64,000 nt of DNA from Paracoccus indicus. Its GTDB lineage: Bacteria; Pseudomonadota; Alphaproteobacteria; Rhodobacterales; Rhodobacteraceae. The stretch spans positions 1 to 64,000 of the forward strand of contig NZ_PYWA01000002.1 of assembly GCF_003056335.1 (NCBI RefSeq). The letters are read 5' to 3'. Both the position numbers and the translations under genes were made by a program. Positions 1-8,622 of this stretch are shown here, piece after piece (the stretch's first letter is position 1; every line of letters starts with the position of its first letter). The notes below the pieces were generated by a model. The model ran no database searches, was not told the DNA's origin, and saw only the letters and a program-made list of their open reading frames with translations.

Positions 1-1
1 G

Positions 2-181
2 GCCGAGGTCATCCACCGTCGCGGTCCTTGGTGCAACTTCGAGGCCGTCGAATATGCCGCCCTCGAATGGGTCGACTGGTTCAACAACCGTCGCCTGCTC
101 GAGCCGATCGGGAACATCCCGCCGGCAAAAGCAGAGGCAAACTTCTACGCCACTATGGAAACAGAAGCCGTGGCCGCGTAA
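2..181 (+). pseudogene. IS3-family transposase OrfB, C-terminal end (cut by window edge)
   Basis: The open frame from base 2 ends with TAA at 179-181 and carries the typical IS3-group OrfB ending (motifs EYAALEWVDWFNNRRLLEPIG and PAKAEANFYA, written here only in part of the family pattern). The integrase core lies outside the window, so it is not possible to say whether the element is intact. It is the C-terminal end of a DDE transposase that would act on its own terminal repeats. It bounds the catabolic island at 297-6823 on its left. Confidence 0.75.
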
Positions 182-182
182 C

Positions 183-220
183 TAACCGAAATCAGCCTCC
201 GGCAAACCCGGCGTGGTTCA
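183..220 (+). repeat. Probable terminal inverted repeat of the IS3 element
   Basis: Immediately after the transposase stop comes a GC-rich stretch ending in GGCGTGGTTCA at 210-220; read inward it begins TGAACCACGCCGGG, a common form of IS3-group terminal repeat. The matching end lies outside the window, so the exact boundary is inferred. Confidence 0.5.
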
Positions 221-296
221 CTTCCTGTTTGCCGTGTTCCTCGGGCTGCCGCTGCCGTGAAAATGCGGCGGCACCTTTCGGGGTGCCGCCGTTCGA

Positions 297-1358
297 TCAT
301 GCTTCGGGGGCGGGGAAGACGTGCCCCTCGAACAGCTTCCGCGCCGTGCGGACGACGCCCGCACCCTGCACCGCGCCGTTCGTATCCAGATCCAGCAGCA
401 CCTCCATCATCCCCGACGGGTGTTCCACCTCGTAAAGCCCGCCGTCGGGATGCGTCGCGACATCGGCTGCCGGACCGGAGCCGAGCCGCGCCGCCGTGGC
501 GACCGTGACCGCCGCCAGCACCCCGACAGAGGCATGAACGCGGTGGGGGATGAAGCTGCGGGTGGACAAGTGCCCGCCTGCGGTCGGAGCAGAGACGAGG
601 GTCATCTTCGGCACAGATGCCTCCGCCACATCGCCGAGGTTCATCATCGGGCCAGCCTGAAGACGGATGGCCTCAAGCCGCTTTTTCAACGGCCCGTTGC
701 CCTCCAGATCCTCACGCGTTTCGGTTCCGGACAAGCCGAAGTCTGCGGCACGCAGGATTACGCAGGGCATCCCGTTGTCGATCAGCGTGGCCTCCACGCC
801 GTCGATCACGTCCACCTCGTTCCCCGTCGGAAGCAATGCGCCGCACATGGAGCCTGCGATGTTCTGGAACATGAGCGGCACGGCCGCGTGGCTTTTCGGC
901 ACACCGGCGATGACGGCCGTTCCGTCATAGTGCACGCGGCCGTTCGGGGTTTCCATCTTCGCGACCGCGACCTCGCCGGTATTGACCATGTGGATGCGCA
1001 CGGGGGTCACGTCGCCCGCGGGCGGTATCATGCCACGCTCGATCGCGGCGGGGCCGACGCCGGCAAGGATGTTGCCGCAGTTCTGCTTGTCGCTGACCAG
1101 CGCCTGATCGGGGAAGACCTGCAGGAACAGGTAATCCACATCGGCATCCTCGCGCGACGATCGCGACAGGATGGCCACCTTGGAGGTCAGCGGGTCCGCC
1201 CCGCCGATCCCGTCGATCTGGCGCGGGTCGGGTGAGCCCATGATCCGCAGCAGCAACGCGTCGCGCGCGGCCACATCCTGCGGCATGTCCGAGGCAAGGA
1301 AGTAGGCGCCCTTGGACGAGCCGCCGCGCATCCAGAGACAGGGAATGCCCTCAGACAT
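297..1358 (-). CDS. galD: 4-oxalomesaconate tautomerase (PrpF family)
   Basis: A 353-residue protein of the PrpF/diaminopimelate-epimerase fold. It starts [17 protein letters not shown], the usual opening of 4-oxalomesaconate tautomerases, and has NCGN in the middle and the usual family length. The enzyme converts the keto and enol forms of 4-oxalomesaconate, the product of PDC hydrolysis, so that the hydratase can act. The start at 1358 was chosen because the preceding 33 codons do not resemble the family. The start overlaps the end of the aldolase gene by 8 bases, so the two are translationally coupled. Other PrpF proteins act on 2-methylaconitate; the neighbours ligK, ligJ and ligI favour the GalD/LigU role. 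Cytoplasmic. Confidence 0.85.
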   Translation of the reverse strand: MSEGIPCLWMRGGSSKGAYFLASDMPQDVAARDALLLRIMGSPDPRQIDGIGGADPLTSKVAILSRSSREDADVDYLFLQVFPDQALVSDKQNCGNILAGVGPAAIERGMIPPAGDVTPVRIHMVNTGEVAVAKMETPNGRVHYDGTAVIAGVPKSHAAVPLMFQNIAGSMCGALLPTGNEVDVIDGVEATLIDNGMPCVILRAADFGLSGTETREDLEGNGPLKKRLEAIRLQAGPMMNLGDVAEASVPKMTLVSAPTAGGHLSTRSFIPHRVHASVGVLAAVTVATAARLGSGPAADVATHPDGGLYEVEHPSGMMEVLLDLDTNGAVQGAGVVRTARKLFEGHVFPAPEA

Positions 1359-2022
1359 AGCGCAGCCCCTTCTTTTCCAGCTTCGGCCGCATGTCGTAGA
1401 TGTCGAGACCAAGATCCCCAGCGGCCAGGCGCGTGCGTTTCGCCTCCTCGGCGGCAAGGCGTTTCTCTACGGCGGCGAGCACCTCTTCCGCTTCGGCGCG
1501 CTTCACGACGCAGACGCCGTCATCGTCGGCAACGATGATGTCGCCCGCCTCAACCGCCGCGCCGGCACAGACCACGGGCACGTTGACCGACCCGAGCGTC
1601 TCTTTCACCGTGCCCTGCGCCGACACCGCCTTGGACCATACCGGAAAGCCCATCGCCGTCAGGTCGCGCACGTCCCGGACGCCCGCGTCGATCACCAGCC
1701 CCCGGCATCCCCGCGCCATCGCCGACGTTGCCAGAAGGTCGCCGAAATAGCCGTTGTCGCAGGGCGAGGTGGGCGCGAGGACAAGGATGTCGCCCTCCTG
1801 CAACTGCTCGATCGCGACATGCAGCATCCAGTTGTCGCCGGGCGGGGCGGAAATGGTCACCGCCGACCCCGCAATCTGCGCACCGGCATAGATCGGGCGC
1901 ATGTGGCTGCCAAGCATGCCTCGGCGGTCCTGCGCCTCGTGCACGGTGGCGACTCCGGCGGCGGCAAGACGGTCGATGATGTCGGACGATGCGCGTTCGA
2001 CGTTCTGGACAACGATACCCAT
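1351..2022 (-). CDS. galC: 4-carboxy-4-hydroxy-2-oxoadipate aldolase / oxaloacetate decarboxylase
   Basis: A 223-residue member of the RraA-like class II aldolases (LigK, GalC, ProA). It cleaves 4-carboxy-4-hydroxy-2-oxoadipate to pyruvate and oxaloacetate, the last step of the 4,5-cleavage pathway, and commonly also decarboxylates oxaloacetate. The divalent-metal and substrate site is visible as [11 protein letters not shown], with the conserved Arg-Asp pair. I place the start at [11 protein letters not shown] (2022); the upstream in-frame extension lacks family similarity. The gene lies between the symporter and galD on the same strand, with an 8-base overlap into galD. Length agrees with the family (about 220-235 residues). 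Confidence 0.88.
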   Translation of the reverse strand: MGIVVQNVERASSDIIDRLAAAGVATVHEAQDRRGMLGSHMRPIYAGAQIAGSAVTISAPPGDNWMLHVAIEQLQEGDILVLAPTSPCDNGYFGDLLATSAMARGCRGLVIDAGVRDVRDLTAMGFPVWSKAVSAQGTVKETLGSVNVPVVCAGAAVEAGDIIVADDDGVCVVKRAEAEEVLAAVEKRLAAEEAKRTRLAAGDLGLDIYDMRPKLEKKGLRYV

Positions 2023-2041
2023 TGGATGGTTCCTTCTTATG

Positions 2042-3364
2042 TCAGAGCTGTTGAAGTCGGCGGGCACGGGCGTTGCCGACGGTGTCCGCAAGGACACGCT
2101 CGTCGAGCTTGCCTTCCCATTTCGAGATGACGATCGTGGCGAGCGCGTTGCCGATGAGGTTCACGAAGGTCAGGCCCTCGGCGAGGATCCGGTGGATGCC
2201 GAGGATCAGCGCGATGCTGGCGACGGGGATCACCCCCGTGGTGTTCAGCGTGGCGGCGAGCACGACGAAGGCCGCACCTGCGACGCCGGCCGCACCCTTG
2301 GAGGTCAGCAGCAGCACGCCGATCAGCGTCAGCTCGTGCCAGATGGTCAGGGGGGTGTTGGTCGCCTGCGCAAGGAACACCGCAACCGTGGTCAAATAAA
2401 GGCAGGTCCCGTCGAGGTTGAAGGAGTAGCCCGCCGGAATGACGAAGCCCACGACCGACTCCTCGCACCCTACGGCCCGCATCTTCTGGACAACCCGCGG
2501 CAGCACGGTTTCGGTGGAGGTGGTGGCGGCGACGATGACGATCTCGTCCTTGAGGTAACCCATCAGGCGCCACAGGCTGACATTGCACCACCAGGCGATG
2601 CCGCCGAAGACGATGGCCGTGAAGGCCGCGCAGACGATGAAGAACTGTATGATCAGCTCTCCCAAAGACAGCAGTGACGCGGTGCCGAACTGTCCCACGG
2701 TAAAGGCGATGGCCCCGAACGCGCCAAGCGGGGCGAAATACATGATGTAGCCGATGATGCGGAAAAAGCCCTGCGATGCGCTGTCGATCACGGAATAGAC
2801 GGGCTTGCCCTTTTCGCCCAACGCAGCCAAAGCGATGCCGAACAGCACGGCAATGAACAGAACTTGCAGCACATGCCCTTCGGTGAAGGCGCTGACGAAG
2901 GTGGTCGGGATGATGTTCAGGATATAGGCCGTCATCGACTGGTCGTGCGCGGTCGCGACATAGGACTGGATCGCGTCCGCGTTCAGAGTGGACGGGTCGA
3001 TGTTCATCCCCGCGCCCGGTTTCCAGAGGTTCACCGCGACCAGCCCGAACACCAGGGCGAGTGTGGTGATCACCTCGAAATAGATCAGCGACTTCAGCGC
3101 CATGCGACCGACGCTTTTCATGTCGTTCATGCCGGCGATGCCGTGGACCACTGTCACGAAGATGATCGGCCCGATCATCATCTTGATCAGTTTGATGAAG
3201 GCGTCGCCGAAAGGCTTCATCGCAACGCCGATCCCCGGCGCGAAATGGCCAAGCGCGATGCCGATCAGCGTCCCCGCGAGGACCTGGAACCAAAGCTGGC
3301 CCAGAACCCCGAACCGTCTCGGCGCACCTCTGGGCGCGGGTGTGCTGACGTCTGCATGTGTCAC
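2042..3364 (-). CDS. dctA: DctA-type dicarboxylate:cation symporter (DAACS family)
   Basis: A 440-residue inner-membrane transporter. The family signatures are present: the re-entrant loop with [19 protein letters not shown], the NLDGT motif in [11 protein letters not shown], and multiple hydrophobic helices. DctA proteins import succinate, fumarate, malate and related C4 acids with protons or sodium. A GTG start at 3364 is preceded by GGAGGA seven bases upstream, whereas an ATG reading would add about 55 residues with no similarity, so I prefer GTG. It heads a likely dctA-galC-galD operon. Its partnership with the 4,5-cleavage genes suggests uptake of an aromatic-derived di- or tricarboxylate, but the substrate cannot be read from sequence. 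Confidence 0.85.
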   Translation of the reverse strand: MTHADVSTPAPRGAPRRFGVLGQLWFQVLAGTLIGIALGHFAPGIGVAMKPFGDAFIKLIKMMIGPIIFVTVVHGIAGMNDMKSVGRMALKSLIYFEVITTLALVFGLVAVNLWKPGAGMNIDPSTLNADAIQSYVATAHDQSMTAYILNIIPTTFVSAFTEGHVLQVLFIAVLFGIALAALGEKGKPVYSVIDSASQGFFRIIGYIMYFAPLGAFGAIAFTVGQFGTASLLSLGELIIQFFIVCAAFTAIVFGGIAWWCNVSLWRLMGYLKDEIVIVAATTSTETVLPRVVQKMRAVGCEESVVGFVIPAGYSFNLDGTCLYLTTVAVFLAQATNTPLTIWHELTLIGVLLLTSKGAAGVAGAAFVVLAATLNTTGVIPVASIALILGIHRILAEGLTFVNLIGNALATIVISKWEGKLDERVLADTVGNARARRLQQL

Positions 3365-3573
3365 GTGTCGTTCCTCCCTCAGGCCCGCACTGACGGGCCT
3401 CTGCACCGATCCGGCGCCTCCATGACACCTCCGGTGTCGTTTGAACGACGCGCCGTCCCGCCCCTCCGGCAGGGTGGCGCTTCGTTCACCTCCGTCTTCG
3501 ACATGAGACGGAGCGGTCTGAAAACGCAAAGTGGAATTGCGCGCGCCCCATAAGCCGTGGTTAAGTCCCGCAC
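3365..3573. promoter_or_regulatory. Divergent control region between dctA and lysR
   Basis: A 209-base spacer separates the divergently read dctA operon and the LysR gene. LysR-type regulators normally bind such divergent regions. I could not single out one convincing T-N11-A box, so only the location and arrangement are supported. Confidence 0.4.
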
Positions 3574-4824
3574 ATGGACATTCTTCCGGACATGAACCTT
3601 CGCCATCTGCAAGCGGTCAGCGCGGCGGGCCGTCTGGGCAGCATCAGCAAGGCCGCGCAGGTCATGAACCTGTCGCAGCCCGCCATCACGCAGGCGATCG
3701 CAAAGCTGGAGGCGCAGCTTGGTCACCAGCTTCTGGACCGGCAACCGGGCGGCGTGCAACCGACCCGTGCTGGCAATCTGATAGCGGAGCGGGCCGACCG
3801 TGCGCTCGGCTATATCGCGCGGGGAGGGCAAAGCGTCCGCCGCGCGGCCCGACTGCCGCCCCTCCCGCATATCGAGCGGCGGATCACCTATGGCCATCTG
3901 CGCACCCTGACCACCGTCGACCAAGCGGGCAGTTTCGCGCTCGCCTCGGGGCTGACCGGGCTGTCGGAGCCCGCGCTGCACCGCTCGGCCCGCGATCTGG
4001 AACAGTTGCTGGGGCTGCTGCTTCTGACCCGGCAGGGGCGCACGGTGCAGCCCACACTGGCCGCAACCGTTCTTCTTCGCTTTGCCCGATTGGCCTTTGC
4101 CGAACTTCGGGCAGGCCTGGACGAACTCGCGGCCCTTCGGGAGGAAGGGGCGGGCCAGGTTACGATCGGCACGCTGCCCATGGCCCAGTCGATCCTTGTT
4201 CCGCGCGCCCTGTCGCGCTTTTCGCGAACCTATCCCACCGCCCGTATCGGCATCGTCGAGGGGCCTTATTCGGACCTTCTGGCTGGCTTGAGGTCGGGTC
4301 AGGTGGACCTGCTGATCGGGGCGCTACGCGATCCGGCACCGGCCAAGGACATCATGCAAGAGGCGCTGTTCACCGACGATCCCGTGATCGTCGGACGGAC
4401 GGGCCATCCGCTTGCGACGTCCGAAGACCTCGACTTCACGCGCCTTCTGGATTTCCCGTGGATCGTCGCCACTGCCGCCGCCCCCGCGCGCCACTTGTGG
4501 GAGGCGATGTTCGCGGAGAAGGGTCTGGCCGCACCCTCCAGGCATATCGAGACGAACAGCCTTGTCATCAGCCGCGGGATGATGCTGGAGGATGACTGGC
4601 TGACCCTCATGTCGCGCGACCAGTTCGTGTTCGAGCGGCGTGCCGAGCTGCTGGTGGAGATCGGGCGTGCCACCGAAACGCCGCACCGCAAACTGGGGCT
4701 GACGGTGCGCACGGATTGGCGGCCGACGCAGCTGCAATCGGCCTTCGTGGACATGTTCCGCGGCATCACTAATGAATGGAATTCAGGAAAACCAATGGAC
4801 GGGAAGCCGTTCCGATATGCCTGA
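3574..4824 (+). CDS. LysR-family regulator with two N-terminal HTH domains
   Basis: A 416-residue regulator, about 100 residues longer than a standard LysR protein. The extra length is a second winged-helix region: residues about 7-66 (MNLRHLQAVSAAGRLGSISK, LSQPAITQAIAKLEAQLG) and again about 106-165 (HLRTLTTVDQAGSFALAS, LSEPALHRSARDLEQLLG). A normal effector-binding domain follows from about residue 190. It most likely responds to an intermediate of the adjacent pathway and controls both flanking operons. A start at 3592 (MNLRHLQ) is also possible; neither has a strong ribosome site. The gene is followed after about 90 bases by ligJ on the same strand. Confidence 0.85.
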   Translation: MDILPDMNLRHLQAVSAAGRLGSISKAAQVMNLSQPAITQAIAKLEAQLGHQLLDRQPGGVQPTRAGNLIAERADRALGYIARGGQSVRRAARLPPLPHIERRITYGHLRTLTTVDQAGSFALASGLTGLSEPALHRSARDLEQLLGLLLLTRQGRTVQPTLAATVLLRFARLAFAELRAGLDELAALREEGAGQVTIGTLPMAQSILVPRALSRFSRTYPTARIGIVEGPYSDLLAGLRSGQVDLLIGALRDPAPAKDIMQEALFTDDPVIVGRTGHPLATSEDLDFTRLLDFPWIVATAAAPARHLWEAMFAEKGLAAPSRHIETNSLVISRGMMLEDDWLTLMSRDQFVFERRAELLVEIGRATETPHRKLGLTVRTDWRPTQLQSAFVDMFRGITNEWNSGKPMDGKPFRYA

Positions 4825-4913
4825 ATCGGGGCCGCGCCGCTAAACCTGATCAGGTGCGGGGGAGCCGATGGGAGTTCGCCTCCCCATGCCAGTTGGAGGA
4901 GGGGAGCGACACC

Positions 4914-5936
4914 ATGATCATCGATTGCCATGGACATTACACCACGGCACCTGCCGCGCACACGGCCTGGCGCAAGGGACAGGAAGACGCCATCCGCACG
5001 GGGGGCGACATCGATCCCGCCTATCCCAGCATCTCCGACGACGAGATCCGCGAGACGATCGAGGCGAACCAGCTGCGCCTGCTGCGCGAGCGCGGCGCGG
5101 ACATGACGATTTTCTCGCCCCGCGCTTCGGCCATGGCGCCGCATGTGGGCGACCAGCCGGCGGCGAAGGTCTGGGCGCGCCGGTCGAACGACCTCATCAA
5201 GCGCGTCGTCGATCTTTATCCCGAAACCTTCATCGGCGTCTGCCAGCTGCCCCAGACACCCGGTGTGTTGATCGAAACCTCGATCGACGAACTGGAACGC
5301 TGCGTGACCGAACTGGGCTTTGTCGGCTGCAACCTGAACCCCGACCCCTCGGGCGGCAGCTTCAGTGCACCGCCGTTGACCGACCGCGCCTGGTATCCCT
5401 TCTTCGAAAAGATGGTGGAGCTGGACGTGCCCGCCATGATCCACGTCTCGGGCAGCTGCAACTGCGCGATGCATGCGACAGGGGCCTATTACATCGCGGC
5501 CGACACCATCGCCTTCATGCAGTTTCTGGAAGGCGATCTGTTCCGGGACTTCCCCGAACTGAAGTTCATCATTCCGCACGGCGGCGGCGGCGTGCCGTAT
5601 CACTGGGGCCGTTATCGGGGGCTGGCCGACATGCTAAAACGCCCGCCGCTGGCCGAACATGTGATGAAGAACGTGTTCTTCGACACCTGCGTCTATCATC
5701 AGCCGGGCATCGACCTTCTGTTCAAGGTGATCGACATCGACAATATCCTTTTCGGGTCCGAGATGGTCGGCGCGGTGCGCGGGATCGACCCCGAGACCGG
5801 CCAGTATTTCGACGACACCAAACGCTATGTCGACGCACTGGCGATTCCCGAGGCCGACAAGCGCAAGGTGTTCGAACTGAACGCACGGCGCGTCTATCCG
5901 CGCCTTGATGCGCAACTGACGGCGAGGGGGCTTTGA
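4914..5936 (+). CDS. ligJ: 4-oxalomesaconate hydratase (amidohydrolase superfamily)
   Basis: A 340-residue enzyme matching the LigJ length of about 341. It hydrates the enol form of 4-oxalomesaconate to 4-carboxy-4-hydroxy-2-oxoadipate. The amidohydrolase metal site opens the protein (MIIDCHGHYT, an HxH pair), with further family landmarks FIIPHGGG and LFGSEMVGAVRG. The ATG at 4914 follows a GAGGAGGGG ribosome site; the longer in-frame upstream reading overlaps lysR and is rejected. The stop overlaps the ligI start by one base (TGATG), so ligJ and ligI are coupled. Cytoplasmic. An ACMSD-like decarboxylase is the alternative, but the neighbours make LigJ much more likely. Confidence 0.88.
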   Translation: MIIDCHGHYTTAPAAHTAWRKGQEDAIRTGGDIDPAYPSISDDEIRETIEANQLRLLRERGADMTIFSPRASAMAPHVGDQPAAKVWARRSNDLIKRVVDLYPETFIGVCQLPQTPGVLIETSIDELERCVTELGFVGCNLNPDPSGGSFSAPPLTDRAWYPFFEKMVELDVPAMIHVSGSCNCAMHATGAYYIAADTIAFMQFLEGDLFRDFPELKFIIPHGGGGVPYHWGRYRGLADMLKRPPLAEHVMKNVFFDTCVYHQPGIDLLFKVIDIDNILFGSEMVGAVRGIDPETGQYFDDTKRYVDALAIPEADKRKVFELNARRVYPRLDAQLTARGL

Positions 5937-6823
5937 TGGGCGCGTTCACCATGGATCCGGATTGGCTGTGCTTCGATCCGCATCCGAGCAAACCGTCCTT
6001 CCGACCCCCGGCCGGTGCGGTGGATGCCCATTGCCATGTCTTTGGTCCGGGGGACGTCTTCCCCTTTGCGCCGGAACGGAAATACACGCCCTGCGATGCG
6101 GGCAAGGACAAGCTGTTCGCCCTGCGCGATTTCCTTGGCTTCGAGCGTAATGTGATCGTGCAGGCCACCTGCCACGGTGCCGACAACCGCGCGCTGGTCG
6201 ACTCGCTGCGCGCCTCGGGCGGCATGGCGCGCGGGGTCGCCACGGTGCGCGATACCGTCAGCGCCGAGGAGTTGGCGGAATTGCACGAAGCCGGGGTGCG
6301 CGGGGTGCGTTTCAATTTCGTGCGCCGCTTGGTCGATCCGAAGCCCGATGCCTACTACCACTCCATCATCGAGCGGATCGCCCCGCTGGGCTGGCACGTC
6401 GTTATCTATTTCGAAGCCTCCGATCTGGACGAAAAGTGGGACTTCTTCACCTCGCTTCCCACGACCGTAGTCGTCGATCACATGGGTCGCCCGGATGTCA
6501 CGAAGCCGCTCGACGGACCGGAATTCAGCCGCTTCCAGCAACTGATGGACGAGCACGAGAACATCGTGAGCAAAGTGAGCTGCCCCGAGCGCTTGTCCCG
6601 TTCGGGCCCGCCGGATTACCACGATGTCATTCCGTTCGCACGCAAACTGGTCGAGCGGTTTCCGGACCGTGTCCTGTGGGGGACGGACTGGCCGCATCCC
6701 AACATGACCACCCACATGCCCGATGATGGCGAATTGGTGAACATCATTCCTCGGATTGCGCCGACCGAGGAACTTCAACGCAAGTTGCTCGTGGACAATC
6801 CGATGCGGATCTACTGGCCATAA
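5936..6823 (+). CDS. ligI: 2-pyrone-4,6-dicarboxylate hydrolase
   Basis: A 295-residue amidohydrolase-superfamily lactonase. It opens the ring of 2-pyrone-4,6-dicarboxylate (PDC) to 4-oxalomesaconate. Visible landmarks are VDAHCHVFGPG (HxH), VIVQATCHGADN, VVVDHMGRPD and the C-terminal LWGTDWPHPN with the catalytic Asp. Length is usual for LigI. The start ATG overlaps the ligJ stop by one base. With ligJ, galD and galC it forms a complete route from PDC to pyruvate plus oxaloacetate. PDC itself is normally made by LigC from the ring-cleavage product, or directly from gallate; neither source enzyme is in this window. Confidence 0.9.
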   Translation: MGAFTMDPDWLCFDPHPSKPSFRPPAGAVDAHCHVFGPGDVFPFAPERKYTPCDAGKDKLFALRDFLGFERNVIVQATCHGADNRALVDSLRASGGMARGVATVRDTVSAEELAELHEAGVRGVRFNFVRRLVDPKPDAYYHSIIERIAPLGWHVVIYFEASDLDEKWDFFTSLPTTVVVDHMGRPDVTKPLDGPEFSRFQQLMDEHENIVSKVSCPERLSRSGPPDYHDVIPFARKLVERFPDRVLWGTDWPHPNMTTHMPDDGELVNIIPRIAPTEELQRKLLVDNPMRIYWP

Positions 6824-6849
6824 CCGCCCCATCTGATAGATCACTTCCT

Positions 6850-6899
6850 TCGTGGATGGCGGCCATGCATTGTTCATGGCGCACAGTCGCCATCCACGA
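6850..6899. repeat. Nested inverted repeat after ligI
   Basis: A perfect 12-base inverted repeat, TCGTGGATGGCG (6850-6861) and CGCCATCCACGA (6888-6899), encloses a second stem GCCATG/CATGGC. It starts 27 bases after the ligI stop. There is no T-run, so it is not a classical intrinsic terminator; it may be an RNA-stabilising structure or the end of a lost mobile element. Confidence 0.5.
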
Positions 6900-7040
6900 G
6901 TTGTATCAACCGCATTGAAGCCGATCATGACGACTTATCGAAGGAGTTGATAAGTGGTGGACGCCAGCGCTGTGTTAGCGTGGATGGTGCTCGCCGCGCG
7001 TTCAGCGGATGGGATATCTCCGCCGTTCGCTGGAATCCTT

Positions 7041-7297
7041 TGACTTCGAGACACCGCCGCCAATATTGCGGATGTTGGTGACATCGGTATCGGGCGCATC
7101 CGTCGTTTTCAGAAAGTGCAGCGGGTCGGCATCCCCCATGTGAGTCGCGCCATCTCGCGACCGCTTGTGCCGTTGTGGACCATCGGGGTGGCACGTTCTG
7201 GATAGACGCCCAACACCGGTTCTAGATTTGCCCAACCCGCCTTACATGACACTTGCAATGTCACGCATCGCCCGCATCTGGATCGTAGCGGTATCAT
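7041..7297 (-). pseudogene. SRAP/YedK-type peptidase fragment, copy 1
   Basis: Minus-strand translation contains NLEPVLGVYPERATPMVH, then RLTWGMPTR, and, in a different frame, FLKTTDAPDTDVTNIRN. These are successive segments of the SRAP (SOS-response-associated peptidase, HMCES/YedK) family, which crosslinks to abasic sites. The fragment has a frameshift directly after the WGMP motif, lacks the N-terminal catalytic Cys region and most of the C-terminal half. It is a decayed relic. A second relic of the same family lies at 8623-9085 on the other strand. Confidence 0.6.
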
Positions 7298-7340
7298 CGG
7301 CTAGCAGCCGACAGGTTGCTCGATTTGCATCTACGTTTTT

Positions 7341-8262
7341 CTAAATTTCGTAGATGACCTGTCCTTCAAAAAGACGTCGAGCGGTTCGTAATACGGTTGC
7401 GTGGCGGACGAGCATCCCTCCCACGTCGCACGAGGTGTCGGCATCGACGCTTATGGTTCCGGAGGGGTGCCCGATCCGAATTGGCCCTGCGCCCGCAAGG
7501 GATCGCTTGTTGGCAATCGTTCCCTCTGTCCGGATCGCTGCGGCAAGGCACAGTGCGCCTGTCAGCGGAATGGCGTTATGCGCCTGTCCGACGGAGATCG
7601 TTCGCAAGGATGTCGAATTCGTCCGGATTCACTTCTCGTTCCTCCAAGGTAGAGGTCGCCACAGGCGCAGCCAGAACTGCGATTTTTGGGATGCTGACCA
7701 TCGCGGCGGCGGCATCCAGATCAGGCGTCAGGCCCATCATCGCCGATGCACGCACTCTGATCGCCTCCAGCTTGACCATCAGACCCGCATCGGCATTGAT
7801 GTCCTTCGGCATCTCGGATCCGGTCATGCTTACGGAATCAGCGGCGATGAAGACGAAGGGGTTCGATGCATCGACGAGGCTCGCTTCGATCGGGCCGAGG
7901 TCGGGAACGTCAATCCTGTCCACGGGATGGCCAGTCGGCAAAAGCTTGCCCGTCTTGGACCGCCGGGGTCGAGAAACTCCAGCCGGATCGGCGAGGCGGT
8001 CCCCGATATCCCTTCCAGCTTGAAATCTCCCGCCGTCACCGGAAGCCCGTCCTTAACTTGGAACCGCGCGGAGATAACCTTGCCCGTGTTCGTTTTGTGG
8101 ATGCGGACGACCGTTTCACCATTGGTGGGGCATGGGACAAGCTCCTCCTCCACCGCGAAGGGGCCGATGGTCGAGGACATGTTTCCACAGTTGCCCGCGT
8201 GTTCGACGATCGCGACCCCGATCTGCGCGAAGGTGTAATCCACGTCGGCGTCGCTGCGCGAG
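7341..8262 (-). pseudogene. PrpF-family protein, 5'-truncated and frameshifted
   Basis: Three overlapping minus-strand frames together read as one PrpF-family protein: DVDYTFAQIGVAIVEHAGNCGNMSS at the start (shown in family terms as DVDY and NCGN motifs), then PIRLEFLDPGG, then FIAADSVSMTG and IRVRASAMMGL, and finally ISVGQAHNAIPLTGALCLA with the C-terminal RTARRLFEGQVIY. Frameshifts fall near 7935 and near 7600. The first third, including the GGSSKG region, is missing where the sequence joins an IstB fragment. It resembles galD at 297-1358 in its ending (RTAR-LFEG), but is a diverged relative rather than a fresh copy. Not expected to be functional. Confidence 0.75.
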
Positions 8263-8357
8263 CTTGATCAAGTGGAACAGCAGCTGACCGCCGGACTGGG
8301 CGAAGGGCAGATAGCCCAGTTCGTTCAGGATGACGAAGTCGAGGCGCATCAGGTAGA
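8262..8357 (-). pseudogene. IS21 IstB-like ATPase fragment
   Basis: About 30 codons on the minus strand read LMRLDFVILNELGYLPFA followed by QSGGQLLFHLI, the Walker B region of IS21 helper ATPases (usually LDELGYLPF). Both sides join unrelated sequence: an ImuA fragment upstream and the PrpF relic downstream. It is a scar of an IS21 insertion followed by deletion. Confidence 0.65.
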
Positions 8358-8590
8358 CGTGCGGCGATCCCCGCCGCGAAGCAGGCCGCAGCCGCGCCAT
8401 TGACGGCGCCATTGCCGCCGCCCGCCACCTCGTGCAGACAACCGACTGCTAGTCCGCCCTTTGGCAGGCGGCGGTCGAGATCGGCCATGCCGAAGGGCAG
8501 CACCACATTCGGCGCGGTATAATCGCCCTCGATCGCCGCGATCCGATGGTGCCGCGCTACGAGAGCCGGATCGGAGAGAGGCGCAGACAT
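8357..8590 (-). pseudogene. ImuA-like N-terminal fragment
   Basis: The minus-strand frame beginning MSAPLSDPALVARHHR continues with VVLPFGMADLDRRLPKGG, GCLHEVAGGGNGAVNGAAA and FAAGIAARLP. This is the N-terminus of ImuA, the RecA/SulA-like partner in the imuA-imuB-dnaE2 mutasome. After about 78 residues it runs directly into an IstB fragment, so the gene is truncated. Neither imuB nor dnaE2 is nearby. The initiation region looks intact, so a chimeric peptide could still be made, but no function is expected. Confidence 0.65.
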
Positions 8591-8622
8591 GGCAGTGTCG
8601 AGCTTCTGTTCGGACGGGACTC

